Source: Clostridium ihumii AP5 (GTDB lineage: Bacteria > Bacillota > Clostridia > Clostridiales > Clostridiaceae). From it: 64,000 nt of DNA. The position numbers and the translations under genes were made by a program. The notes beneath the pieces are model-generated. The model searched no databases and was not told where the DNA came from. It worked only from the letters and a program-made list of their open reading frames with translations. This document shows positions 10,108-19,256 of this stretch, one piece after another (the first letter of the stretch is position 1; each line of letters opens with the position of its first letter). The stretch lies in assembly GCF_000612845.1 (NCBI RefSeq), contig NZ_CCAT010000084.1, positions 1 through 64,000 on the forward strand. The letters run 5' to 3'.

Positions 10108-10767
10108 ATGTTAATAGTAGAAAATCTTTATAAAACATATGGATGTGGAGATATAAAGGTGGAGGCTTTAAAAAATATAAATCTGACTATTAATCAAGGA
10201 GAATTTGTTGCTATAGTAGGAGTTAGTGGCTCAGGGAAAAGTACGCTTTTACATGCTATGGCTGGAATAGATAAGCCAACAGAAGGTAATGTAATTATTG
10301 ATAATGAAAATATATATGATTTAGATGTAGATAATCTTGCAGTTTTTAGAAGAAGAAATATAGGATTTGTATTTCAATCATTTAACTTAATACCTGTTTT
10401 GACTTTAGAGGAAAATATAGAACTACCTGTATTATTAGATCATGAAAAACCAGATAAGTATTACTTAAATGAATTATTAAATTTATTAGAATTAAAAGAT
10501 AGAAAAAATCATATTCCATCTCAGCTTTCAGGAGGACAACAGCAAAGGGCTGCTATAGCAAGGGCGTTGATATACAAACCTTCAATTATATTTGCAGATG
10601 AGCCAACAGGAAATCTTGATAAGGAAAATTCAAAAGAAGTAATGGAACTACTTAAGTTATCTTCTAAGAAATATAAACAAACACTAGTTGTGGTAACTCA
10701 TGATTTAGAAATAGCATCAGCGGCAGATAGAATAATTACACTTTCTGATGGAAAGATTATAAGTTGA
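10108..10767 (+). CDS. ABC transporter ATPase of the LolD/MacB type
   Basis: A 219-residue ATPase: Walker A GVSGSGKST near residue 36, Q-loop FQSFNLIP, signature LSGGQQQR, Walker B IIFADEPTGNLD and VVTHD. It belongs to the LolD/SalX group that pairs with FtsX-type permeases, which fits the gene directly upstream. Ribosome binding site AGGGGGA is about 6 bases before the ATG. It is the last gene of the regulator-kinase-permease-ATPase unit. Confidence 0.93.
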   Translation: MLIVENLYKTYGCGDIKVEALKNINLTINQGEFVAIVGVSGSGKSTLLHAMAGIDKPTEGNVIIDNENIYDLDVDNLAVFRRRNIGFVFQSFNLIPVLTLEENIELPVLLDHEKPDKYYLNELLNLLELKDRKNHIPSQLSGGQQQRAAIARALIYKPSIIFADEPTGNLDKENSKEVMELLKLSSKKYKQTLVVVTHDLEIASAADRIITLSDGKIIS

Positions 10768-10776
10768 TTTTTATAG

Positions 10777-10805
10777 AAGTTAGTCTTAAAAGACTAGCTT
10801 TTATT
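10777..10805 (+). terminator. Rho-independent terminator after the two-component/ABC module
   Basis: An 11-bp stem (10777-10787 with 10790-10800, one G-T pair) is followed by TTTATTTTT. It closes the four-gene module. Confidence 0.85.
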
Positions 10806-10959
10806 TTTATAATTTAACTTTTAATCTTCATATTTTCATATGTATATAAATATAAAGTAGTTAATATTTATGATAAAATACAATTAATACTATAGGATTT
10901 CAAGTTAAAAAATGAAATTACTCTTATTTCAATTGATAAAGATATAGTCGAGTGTTATA

Positions 10960-11246
10960 CACAAATTAGCAATTAACGATGAACAATTAACAATGAAGGA
11001 TAAAACTGAAGTATCAGTTTTAAAAAAAACAATTTTTATAATGATTTGCAGAGTAAATTAATTGAAAATAATATAAAAACGTAGTTTTTAGGCAGTTCTA
11101 TTCATAAATATTAAGAACGAAGTGAATAATATTAACCAGCATTGGTAATTGCTAACTGTTAATTGATAATTGGTTCCAAACATAACAATGGAATAAACTA
11201 TAAGATAAGTAATATCATTTGAGAAAGCTATTATTTTCAAATTAAA
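10960..11246 (+). repeat. Dispersed AT-rich repeat, copy 1
   Basis: This intergenic stretch matches the reverse complement of 21475-21775. The best core, 11055-11138, agrees with 21583-21665 at about nine of ten bases by eye, and similarity resumes at about 11170-11245. The edges are built from recurring CAATTAAC-like words that are roughly inverted at 10963-10998 and 11141-11173, and the core holds a small hairpin (AATATTA...TAATATT at 11107-11132). It has no coding potential. It looks like a miniature mobile element or a repeated structured RNA. Confidence 0.65.
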
Positions 11247-11273
11247 ATAAGATGTTAATTTTGGTGTTTTAAA

Positions 11274-11330
11274 ATGGTGGCTGAGAAGTTAGTTTTGGCA
11301 GCTTTTTTTATAGATAGAAATATGAAATAG
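11274..11330 (+). other. Possible short leader ORF upstream of the EF-G-like GTPase
   Basis: An 18-codon frame starting ATG-GTG-GCT and ending TAG at 11328-11330 stops 11 bases before the GTPase start. A short GCTG/CAGC pairing followed by seven T lies inside it (11279-11309). Several ribosomal protection genes are controlled by such leader peptides, but no ribosome binding site is seen here, so this is only a candidate. Confidence 0.25.
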
Positions 11331-11341
11331 AGGTAATAAAT

Positions 11342-13297
11342 ATGAATAAAACAATTGGTGTTTTAGCACATGTAGATGCAGGAAAGACTACGTTTTGTGA
11401 GCAAGTTTTATATCACACAAAATGTATTAGAAATAGAGGAAGGGTGGATCATAAGAATACACTTTTAGATAGTCATTATATAGAAAAGGAAAGGGGAATA
11501 ACAATTTTTTCTGATCAAGCTATGTTTAATTATAATGAAAGTAATTATTTTTTAGTAGATACTCCAGGACATATAGATTTTTCATCAGAAATGGAGAGAG
11601 CAATTCAGATTATGGATTATGCAATTATTATAGTTAGTGCATCTGATGGAATACAGAGTCATACAGAAACTGTTTGGAATTTACTAAGAAAACATAATAT
11701 ACCAACATTTTTCTTTATAAATAAAATAGATATTCCTCATGTGGATTATAAAAATATAATAGAAGAAATTAAAAACAACTTAAGTTTAGATACTCTTTTT
11801 ATAAAGGATAGTTTAAAAGATGAACAATTAGATAATGAAGTTGTTGAATTTATAGCAGAAAGAGATGAATTAATATTAGAAAGATATTTAGAATGTGAAG
11901 TGAAAAAAGAAGAATGTATAAAAGCTTTGAGGAAAATGATAAAAAATAATTTAGTTTTTCCTTGTTTTATAGGTTCGGCACTTCAAGATATAGGAATATA
12001 TGAATTTATAGATTCATTAGATATTTTAACTTATACTAACTACAATGAAGATGAGTTGTTCAGTGGAAGAGTTTACAAAGTTAAGTATGATGAAGATAAA
12101 AATAGAATTACATATATTAAAGTTCTTAAGGGAAGATTAAAAGTAAAAGAAGAGATTAGTGTTAAATGTGGAAATAGTAATAATTTAAATAAAATAAATC
12201 AAATAAGAATTTATAATGGTACTAAATTTAAAGCAGTAGAAAGTGTGAAAGCTGGTGAATTATGTGGCATTATTGGAATTCAAAATGCTATAGCTGGAGA
12301 TGGATTAGGTGAGGTAAAAGAAAAGGTATATAGTGATATAAAGACAACTTTAAAATCAAAGGTGTTTTATGATGCATTACTAAATATAAAAGATGTTTTA
12401 AATATTTTTAAAATTTTAGAGGAAGAAGATCCAAATTTAAATATAAAATGGGATGAACATTTAAAAGAATTACATGTAAATATTATGGGAACTATACAAC
12501 TTGAAATATTAAAAGATATTATAAATGAAAGATTTAATATGAATGTAGATTTTGGACCATGTGAGATTTTGTATAAAGAAACTATAGAAAATGAGAGTAT
12601 AGGATATGGACATTTTGAGCCCTTAAAACATTATGCAGAAGTACATCTTAGTATAAAAAATGGAGAAAGAGGATCAGGAGTTGTTTATGAGAGTAAATGT
12701 CATAGTGATGATTTAACCGCAGGTAATCAAAATTTAGTAGGTACACATATACTTGAAAAGGAACATAGGGGAATTCTTACAGGTTCACCATTAACAGATT
12801 TGAAAATAACATTACTAACTGGTAGAGCTCACAATAAACATACTTGTGGTGGAGATTTTAGAGAAGCTACATTAAGAGCATTAAGACAAGGGTTAGAAAA
12901 AGCAAATAATATTTTATTAGAACCTTATTATAATTTCAAGATAGAGGCTGAAATGGATTATATGGGAAGAATAATAAGTGATATACAGAAATTAAATGGG
13001 ATTTTTGAATCACCTGATATACAAATGGACAAAGTAGTTATAAAAGGAAGAGGGCCTGTTGCAACATTTATGGATTATGGAAAAGAACTTATAAAAGTTA
13101 CAAAAGGAAAAGGCAAGATTAGTTTTAATTTTGCTGGTTACGATGTGTGTCATAATAGTGAGGAAATTATAGAAAAAATAAATTACAATAAGGATGCAGA
13201 TATAGAGTATACATCCAGTTCTGTGTTTTGTTCTAAAGGTCAAGGATTTATTGTAAAGGGAAATGAAGCAGAGAATCATATGCATTGCTTGAAATGA
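11342..13297 (+). CDS. EF-G-like translational GTPase, Tet(M)/TetB(P)-related
   Basis: A 651-residue translation-factor GTPase of ribosomal-protection size. G-domain motifs are AHVDAGKTT (residues 8-16), RGITI, DTPGHIDFSSE and NKID, followed by an EF-G-like beta-barrel and C-terminal domains. In Tet(M) and TetB(P) such proteins bind the ribosome and displace tetracycline. Many clostridia carry chromosomal members of this family with no proven resistance role. I therefore call the family and leave resistance open. A leader ORF candidate and a dispersed repeat lie directly upstream. Ribosome binding site AGAGGT is 7 bases from the ATG. Confidence 0.85.
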   Translation: MNKTIGVLAHVDAGKTTFCEQVLYHTKCIRNRGRVDHKNTLLDSHYIEKERGITIFSDQAMFNYNESNYFLVDTPGHIDFSSEMERAIQIMDYAIIIVSASDGIQSHTETVWNLLRKHNIPTFFFINKIDIPHVDYKNIIEEIKNNLSLDTLFIKDSLKDEQLDNEVVEFIAERDELILERYLECEVKKEECIKALRKMIKNNLVFPCFIGSALQDIGIYEFIDSLDILTYTNYNEDELFSGRVYKVKYDEDKNRITYIKVLKGRLKVKEEISVKCGNSNNLNKINQIRIYNGTKFKAVESVKAGELCGIIGIQNAIAGDGLGEVKEKVYSDIKTTLKSKVFYDALLNIKDVLNIFKILEEEDPNLNIKWDEHLKELHVNIMGTIQLEILKDIINERFNMNVDFGPCEILYKETIENESIGYGHFEPLKHYAEVHLSIKNGERGSGVVYESKCHSDDLTAGNQNLVGTHILEKEHRGILTGSPLTDLKITLLTGRAHNKHTCGGDFREATLRALRQGLEKANNILLEPYYNFKIEAEMDYMGRIISDIQKLNGIFESPDIQMDKVVIKGRGPVATFMDYGKELIKVTKGKGKISFNFAGYDVCHNSEEIIEKINYNKDADIEYTSSSVFCSKGQGFIVKGNEAENHMHCLK

Positions 13298-13359
13298 TAT
13301 AGTATGTAACTAATTTAACATTTTTACACATAATGGTATATACTGATTTATAGGAAGCG

Positions 13360-13385
13360 AAAATTAGTTAAAAACTAGTTTTTTA
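13360..13385 (+). terminator. Weak rho-independent terminator
   Basis: A short AT-rich stem (13360-13368 with 13374-13382, one G-T pair) runs into a T tract downstream of the GTPase gene. A small palindrome TGGATTTCAATCCA lies at about 13432-13445; I see nothing else in the gap to 13586. Confidence 0.5.
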
Positions 13386-13586
13386 TAAAATATTATAATT
13401 TGTTTTAAAGGCAAACAAAATATTGTAGAGTGGATTTCAATCCATGGGGATATTCAACATCAACTATTATTGTTAATTTTTGATTAGTTGAAAATATATT
13501 AATAGGAATAAATGGTAACTGTATATTTGTCAATTGATAAAGAGGTTATTTTGACTTTGATACGATATATAAGGAAGTGAAAGGAT

Positions 13587-14921
13587 ATGCTTATAGATTT
13601 AGCTAAGTACGGTAAGAAACTATACAAACATAATGAATTTAGTAGAGAAGAAATTATAAATTATAGTGAACGTAAGTTTAGAAGCACAATAAAGTATGCT
13701 TATAGAAATAGTGAATTTTATAAGAAGTTATATTCTTCAAATGGAATAGAATATGGAGATTTAAGCAATATAAATATTAGGGATATTCCTATCATTGATA
13801 AAAAATATATTAGAGAAAATTTTTATGATATAGCAGTAAGCAATATAGCTAAAGACAAAATTGAAAATGCTATAAAGGGTGACAGCTTATTACCAAGAGT
13901 AGGAGAAAAATATATTGTCCATACATCGGGTAGTACAGGAATTCCTACTAATTTTTTGTATAATAAGAGAGCATTAATGATTCTTGAATCTAACTTTGTG
14001 AGATTAACATTGCAAGGTGGAGAAAAAAAATTAGGATTAAGTGATTTTCCTTTAAGAAATCTTTATATAGCACCAGTGGGAAGTGGATATGCGTGTACTG
14101 CACTTGCTATATTTGGAATGCAAGAATATAAATGTAAAAGTGTTGTTATAAATGCACAAAAACCATTAGATGAATGGGTAAAACTTATAAAAGATTATAA
14201 TCCTACTTATTTGTCAGGTTATCCATCTTGTTTAAATTTAGTTGCATCATTAAAGGAAGAAGGAAGAATAGATATAAAACCGAAGAAAATAATCACTGGT
14301 GGAGAATCTTTAACAAAAGAAGCTAGTGAATATTATAAGAAAGTGTTTGGTGCAGATGTAATTGATTATTATGGTTGCACTGAATCTATTTTTATAGGAG
14401 CAGGTAGTAGCTTTTATGATGGAATTTATCTTTATGATGATTTAAATTATACTGAAGTAGATGATAGTAATAGATTAATAATAACACCATTATATAACAG
14501 AGAATTTCCACTTATAAGATATAGATTAAGTGATATTGTAGATGGATTTACAAAAGAACAGTTTGGTAGTCTTCCATATACTCATATGAACAAAGTTATG
14601 GGAAGAGAAGAAGAAATTATGTGGTTTGTAAACTCAAAAGGAAAAAGAGATTTTCTTCATCCATTATTTTTAGATGATTTAGATGTTAAAGGAATAACAA
14701 AATATCAATTTGTACAGAAAAGCATAAATTATTTTGAAATAAGATGTATAACATCAAGTAGGGCAAATGAAAATTTAGAAAAAAGAGAAATAGAAAATCA
14801 AATAGATAGATTTTTAAGTGCTAAAGATTTAAACAATGTAAAATATAATATAAAGTTTGTAGATAAATTACAGGTAAATAAAAATACTGGAAAAACTAAG
14901 ATAGTTATAAAAGAAATATAA
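13587..14921 (+). CDS. PaaK-like adenylate-forming enzyme
   Basis: A 444-residue member of the phenylacetate-CoA ligase/CapK branch of AMP-forming enzymes. The ATP-binding P-loop HTSGSTGIP (near residue 112) and the YYGCTES core motif (near 260) are present, and the C-terminus ends in NTGKTKIVI, which includes the usual Lys region. Such enzymes activate an acid as an acyl-adenylate and pass it to CoA or another acceptor. It stands alone with no phenylacetate pathway gene nearby, so the acid is unknown. Ribosome binding site AAGGA precedes the ATG. Confidence 0.8.
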   Translation: MLIDLAKYGKKLYKHNEFSREEIINYSERKFRSTIKYAYRNSEFYKKLYSSNGIEYGDLSNINIRDIPIIDKKYIRENFYDIAVSNIAKDKIENAIKGDSLLPRVGEKYIVHTSGSTGIPTNFLYNKRALMILESNFVRLTLQGGEKKLGLSDFPLRNLYIAPVGSGYACTALAIFGMQEYKCKSVVINAQKPLDEWVKLIKDYNPTYLSGYPSCLNLVASLKEEGRIDIKPKKIITGGESLTKEASEYYKKVFGADVIDYYGCTESIFIGAGSSFYDGIYLYDDLNYTEVDDSNRLIITPLYNREFPLIRYRLSDIVDGFTKEQFGSLPYTHMNKVMGREEEIMWFVNSKGKRDFLHPLFLDDLDVKGITKYQFVQKSINYFEIRCITSSRANENLEKREIENQIDRFLSAKDLNNVKYNIKFVDKLQVNKNTGKTKIVIKEI

Positions 14922-14928
14922 AAGAAAT

Positions 14929-14965
14929 GGAGTTGTGATATGTTTTAACACAACTCCGTTTTTTA
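14929..14965. terminator. Terminator between convergent genes
   Basis: A perfect 9-bp GC-containing stem (14929-14937 with 14949-14957) is followed by GTTTTTT. It ends the adenylate-forming gene and touches the stop codon of the helicase gene on the other strand. Confidence 0.85.
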
Positions 14966-17320
14966 TGTGTTGAAGAATTGTTTTATTATATTTTCAGATT
15001 TTAATGAAGTATTTATGATAGTTTGTGGGAAAAAGTGCTTTGGTAATAGTTGTTGATATAATGAAGAGGAAAAACGTTCATCTATTAAAAATATAATTCC
15101 TTTGTCATCATCACTTCTTATAACTCTTCCAGCTGCTTGAATTACTTTGTTTATTCCTGGAAAAGTATATGCATAATGAAATCCATCACCATTTTTACTA
15201 TCAAAATGATCCTTAATTAAATTTTGTTTTAATGAAAGTTTAGGTAGTCCTACTCCAACGATAATAGAACCAATTAAAGAATCTCCTTTTAAGTCTATAC
15301 CTTCTGAAAATACTCCACCAAGAACACAAAAACCTATTATGTTTTGTGTTGTATTAAACTTATCAATAAAATTTAGTCTTTCATCTTCAGTCATAAATGT
15401 ATCTTGCATAATTATATTGTTGTAATTAAACTCTTCAGTCATTAAATTATAAATATCTTTCATATATTTATAAGAAGGGAAAAATACCATGTAATTTCCT
15501 TTCTTTATATTGAAGGTAGTATGAATATAATTACAAACTTTTTTATAATTTGCTTCACGTTTTGTATATTTTGTGGAAACATTATTAGCTATAATAATTT
15601 CTCTATTTTTTGTATCAAATGGAGATGTCAAAGTAAGATTATAATCACCATCATCAAAAGCTAAAAGTTCTTTATAATATGGCATAGGTGAAAGAGTTGC
15701 AGAAAATAATATAGTAGATACTGCATTTTTAAAAGAAATTTTAAGAGCTGAACTAGGGTTTATACAGAATATATTTATTGTAAGTTCAGAACTAGTTTTT
15801 TCACTATAGCAAATATAATTTTCATCAAAAATATCATTTTTTTTAAGGAAATCATTAATTTTGAAATATAAATCTAATACATTATCTTTAAAATTAATAT
15901 TATCTTTAGCAAGATAAGTTGTCATAGCATCAAAAACTATGTGCAAAGATTTTATAAGTTCAGTTGGGACAGAATCAAATATATAAAAGTTATTTTCTTC
16001 ATTATATTTTCTAATTTCAATCATTACTTTATTTACTTTATCCAATTTTTTATAAAGTGAAAAGTCATCATTTTTTATAATTTTCTTTAAGTTTAAAAAT
16101 TCACTTTTAGAAAGTGAAGAAGAATACATATCACGAGCTCTATCAACTAAATTGTGGGCTTCATCAATTAGTAATATGTTTTCATTTTTCTTTTCATTAA
16201 AATATGTTTTTAAAGATACTTGCATATCAAAAACATAATTATAATCACATATTATAAAATCACAATAACTTATTAAATCAAGAGATATTTCAAAAGGACA
16301 AACCTTATGCTTCATACTATAACTATTTATTATTTCTTTATTTATGTTATCTTCGTTTTCAATAATATCTAGTATAGCATTATTAGCTCTATCAAAATGT
16401 CCTTTAGCAAATTCGCAAATAGTAGGATCGCAATTCACATTTTCTTTAAAACATATTTTTTCCTTTGCTGTTAAAGTTAAAGTTTTTAACTTTAAACCTT
16501 GATTTCTTAAAAGATTTATAGTATTTTCAGCTATAATTTTAGTACTACTTTTTGCCGTAAGATAAAAAATTCTATTACCTAGTTTTTGTTCTAAAGCCTT
16601 TAATGATGGAAACACAGTTGAAATAGTTTTACCAATTCCAGTTGGAGCTTCTAAAAATAATTTTTTGTTATGTTTTATTGTTTGATAAACTGTTACAGAA
16701 AGCTCTCTTTGATTGGGTCTATATTTTTCAAAGGGAAATTTTAAAATCTTTATAGAATTATTTCTTAAATTTTTAAAATTATAATCTAAAGTTAAAAATT
16801 TGAAATATTTATCAATAGTACAAAAAAAGAAATCTTTAAGATCATCAAAAGAAAAAATTTCACTAAAATCTTTTGATAAAAATGTATCTCGATTTACATA
16901 TATAATCTTAATAGTTACTTTATCAAGATTATAGAGTTTACAATACATATAACCATATATTTTGGCTTGGGCTATGTGAAGTTCATTGTATATTTCAATA
17001 GAAAGTATATCTCGTGATGTACTTTTGATTTCCAAGATTTCAGCGTAGTTATCTTTTGAAATTACACCATCAATTCGACCTTCTAAAAAAATATTTAAAC
17101 TTTTATAACTAAAAGTATCTTTAATTGGAACTTCTTTTAAAAATTCTTCTTCTTTTTCTTTATGTTCATTTTCATATTCTTTTTGAATGTTTTTATGTAT
17201 TTTAGTTCCTTCAATAGCAGAACTAGAAGATACATACTCACTATTTAAGTCACCATATCTATAAACAAATTCTACTAGGCTTCTTACAGAAAGCTTAGCA
17301 CAAGTATTGTCATTATCCAA
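14963..17320 (-). CDS. RecB-like nuclease fused to an XPD/DinG-type helicase
   Basis: A 785-residue fusion. The first about 150 residues resemble a PD-(D/E)XK nuclease, with EGRIDGV (about 78-84) supplying the Asp and EILEIKS (about 93-99) the ExK. Next is a superfamily 2 helicase: Walker A EAPTGIGKT near 228, DEAH near 386 and a C-terminal QAAGRVIRS motif. Four Cys between motifs Ia and II (near residues 288, 295, 300 and 339) have the 4Fe-4S spacing of XPD and DinG. It probably processes branched or damaged DNA. The start is a TTG with GGGG about 8 bases upstream. Confidence 0.87.
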   Translation of the reverse strand: MDNDNTCAKLSVRSLVEFVYRYGDLNSEYVSSSSAIEGTKIHKNIQKEYENEHKEKEEEFLKEVPIKDTFSYKSLNIFLEGRIDGVISKDNYAEILEIKSTSRDILSIEIYNELHIAQAKIYGYMYCKLYNLDKVTIKIIYVNRDTFLSKDFSEIFSFDDLKDFFFCTIDKYFKFLTLDYNFKNLRNNSIKILKFPFEKYRPNQRELSVTVYQTIKHNKKLFLEAPTGIGKTISTVFPSLKALEQKLGNRIFYLTAKSSTKIIAENTINLLRNQGLKLKTLTLTAKEKICFKENVNCDPTICEFAKGHFDRANNAILDIIENEDNINKEIINSYSMKHKVCPFEISLDLISYCDFIICDYNYVFDMQVSLKTYFNEKKNENILLIDEAHNLVDRARDMYSSSLSKSEFLNLKKIIKNDDFSLYKKLDKVNKVMIEIRKYNEENNFYIFDSVPTELIKSLHIVFDAMTTYLAKDNINFKDNVLDLYFKINDFLKKNDIFDENYICYSEKTSSELTINIFCINPSSALKISFKNAVSTILFSATLSPMPYYKELLAFDDGDYNLTLTSPFDTKNREIIIANNVSTKYTKREANYKKVCNYIHTTFNIKKGNYMVFFPSYKYMKDIYNLMTEEFNYNNIIMQDTFMTEDERLNFIDKFNTTQNIIGFCVLGGVFSEGIDLKGDSLIGSIIVGVGLPKLSLKQNLIKDHFDSKNGDGFHYAYTFPGINKVIQAAGRVIRSDDDKGIIFLIDERFSSSLYQQLLPKHFFPQTIINTSLKSENIIKQFFNT

Positions 17321-17412
17321 AACTTAACCCCATTTCGTATAAAGATTGTAATATAATAATATTTTATCAAAGTAGGATAAGTTTACAAGGGAGAATTAAA
17401 TATATTCGTCAC

Positions 17413-17441
17413 TTGTTATTTTATTAAATATGTTTTAATAT
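17413..17441 (+). promoter_or_regulatory. Probable promoter of the thiamine operon
   Basis: TTGTTA (17413-17418), 17 bases, then TAATAT (17436-17441). Transcription would start some 20 bases before the TPP aptamer. Confidence 0.5.
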
Positions 17442-17467
17442 AGAATTAACAAAGAAATAAATGTAAG

Positions 17468-17565
17468 TATGGGAGCAAAAAGCATTTTGCTGAGAGGAAA
17501 TTGTAGATATTTCGACCGTTGACCTGATCTGGATAATGCCAGCGTAGGAAATCTTAAAGTATATT
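17468..17565 (+). promoter_or_regulatory. TPP (THI element) riboswitch
   Basis: The leader has the hallmark pieces of the thiamine pyrophosphate aptamer: GGGAGC at 17471, GCTGAGAGG at about 17489-17497, ACCTGATCTGGATAATGCCA at about 17522-17541 and AGCGTAGGAA just after. It lies ahead of thiD-thiM-thiE, whose products feed thiamine synthesis, so binding of TPP should shut the operon down through the terminator that follows. Confidence 0.95.
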
Positions 17566-17577
17566 AAGAATATTATG

Positions 17578-17609
17578 CTCCTTATCAAGTTTTGGTAAGG
17601 AGTTTTTTT
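17578..17609 (+). terminator. Expression-platform terminator of the TPP riboswitch
   Basis: CTCCTTATC (17578-17586) pairs with GGTAAGGAG (17594-17602), followed by seven T. Its position between aptamer and thiD indicates transcriptional attenuation. Confidence 0.9.
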
Positions 17610-17634
17610 ATTAAAAAAAGAAAGAGGGATGTTT

Positions 17635-18417
17635 ATGAAAAAGGTACTTACAATAGCAGGGTCAGACAGTAGCGGGGGAGCTGGAATTCAGGCTGATTTA
17701 AAAGCGTTTTCAGCAAATAAAACTTTTGGAATGAGTGTTATAACAGCAATAACAGCACAAAATACTATGGGGGTAACGGATATATTTGATATTCCAGAAA
17801 GTACTGTAGAATCTCAAATACGAGCTATATTTGAGGATATTGAAGTGTCAGCTACAAAAATAGGAATGGTATCTAATGAAAGAATTATAATAAAAATAGC
17901 AAGTGAATTAAAAAAATATAATGCAGAGAATATAGTTGTAGATCCAGTTATGGTATCAACAACAGGATATGATCTTTTAAAACCGGAAGCTAAAAAGGCT
18001 CTTATAGAAAATTTACTTCCAATAGCAAAAGTTTTAACACCTAATTTAAGAGAAACTGAAGTTTTATGTGATATGAAGATAGATACTATAGAGGATATGA
18101 AAGAAGCAGGTAAAAAAATCCTTCAAATGGGACCTGAATATGTATTAGTAAAAGGTGGTCATTTAGAAGGTAATTGTATTGATGTTTTAGTATCAAAAGA
18201 TAATATAGTGGAATTAGTAGGAGAAAGAATTAACTCTAAAAATACACATGGAACAGGATGTACTTTATCATCAGCAATAGCATCAAATTTAGCAAACGGA
18301 TATGATGTTTTAGAATCTGTAAGACTTGCAAAAGAATATATAACAGGTGCAATAAAAAATAGTTTTGATGTAGGACATGGTAGTGGACCTGTAAATCATT
18401 TTTATAAATTTTATTAA
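17635..18417 (+). CDS. thiD: Hydroxymethylpyrimidine/phosphomethylpyrimidine kinase ThiD
   Basis: Ribokinase-family enzyme of 260 residues that phosphorylates 4-amino-5-hydroxymethyl-2-methylpyrimidine in two steps for thiamine synthesis. It starts KVLTIAGSDSSGGAGIQAD, the ThiD signature, and has the anion-hole motif GTGCTLSSAIA near the C-terminus. An ATG at 17629 abuts the GAGGG ribosome binding site, so the ATG at 17635 is preferred. It is the first gene of a TPP-regulated operon lacking thiC, thiG and thiS here, which points to salvage of pyrimidine and thiazole. Confidence 0.95.
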   Translation: MKKVLTIAGSDSSGGAGIQADLKAFSANKTFGMSVITAITAQNTMGVTDIFDIPESTVESQIRAIFEDIEVSATKIGMVSNERIIIKIASELKKYNAENIVVDPVMVSTTGYDLLKPEAKKALIENLLPIAKVLTPNLRETEVLCDMKIDTIEDMKEAGKKILQMGPEYVLVKGGHLEGNCIDVLVSKDNIVELVGERINSKNTHGTGCTLSSAIASNLANGYDVLESVRLAKEYITGAIKNSFDVGHGSGPVNHFYKFY

Positions 18418-18452
18418 AGAATAAAGTTATTTGAAAGGTAATAGGGATAATT

Positions 18453-19256
18453 ATGATAAATGAATTTTCAAAGTACATAAATGTAGTAAGAGAAAAGAAA
18501 CCGTTGGTTTATCATATAACCAATGCTGTAACAATAAATGATTGTGCTAATGTAACCTTAGCAATAGGTGCATCACCACTTATGAGTTTTTGTGAAGATG
18601 AACTAGAGGAAATTTTAAGTTTTGCATCAGCATTAGTTATAAATATAGGAACTATGGATAAATCAATGATTAATATAGTGAAAAAGGCAGGGATGATAGC
18701 AAATAGATTAAAAAAACCTGTAATTTTAGATCCAGTAGGGGCAGGTGCAACATCAGCGAGAAAGAAACTTTTAGAAGATTTAGTTAAAAATATTAAGTTT
18801 GATGTAATAAAAGGAAATATGGCTGAAATAAAAAGTATATTGGGACTTAATATTACTGTAAAAGGTGTTGATTCAATAGAAAATATGGAAAATGCAGTAG
18901 AGCTAGGAAAAGCATTGTCAGAAAAGTTAGACACAACAGTAGTGATTACAGGAAAAGAAGATGTCATATGTTATAAGAAAAAAGTTGCCAAAATAAATAA
19001 TGGACATGAGATGATGGCACGAATAACGGGAACAGGATGTATGACAGCATCCTTAATAGGTTCATACATAGGCGCAATTAAGGATGGATTTATAGCTGCA
19101 ACATTAGGTACACTTTCTATGAGTTTGTGTGGTGAAAATGCTGTTAAAGACTTAAAACAAGGTGAGGGCACTGGAAGTTTAAGAGTAGGTATAATAGATA
19201 AACTATCATTGTTAGATGAAAAGCAGTTAGAGATGGGAGATGTAATTTTTGAATAA
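18453..19256 (+). CDS. thiM: Hydroxyethylthiazole kinase ThiM
   Basis: A 267-residue kinase that phosphorylates 4-methyl-5-(2-hydroxyethyl)thiazole. Seen are the N-terminal PLVYHITNAVTINDCAN, the central DPVGAGATSAR and the catalytic RITGTGCMT. It lies 35 bases after thiD and overlaps thiE, so the three genes form one operon. ThiM is a salvage enzyme, supporting the idea that the cell imports thiazole. Confidence 0.96.
   Translation: MINEFSKYINVVREKKPLVYHITNAVTINDCANVTLAIGASPLMSFCEDELEEILSFASALVINIGTMDKSMINIVKKAGMIANRLKKPVILDPVGAGATSARKKLLEDLVKNIKFDVIKGNMAEIKSILGLNITVKGVDSIENMENAVELGKALSEKLDTTVVITGKEDVICYKKKVAKINNGHEMMARITGTGCMTASLIGSYIGAIKDGFIAATLGTLSMSLCGENAVKDLKQGEGTGSLRVGIIDKLSLLDEKQLEMGDVIFE

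Noticed and set aside
11342-13297. Naming the EF-G-like GTPase as a tetracycline resistance gene
   Set aside because: Family and size fit, but many chromosomal clostridial members have no shown resistance; no resistance-specific residues could be verified by eye.
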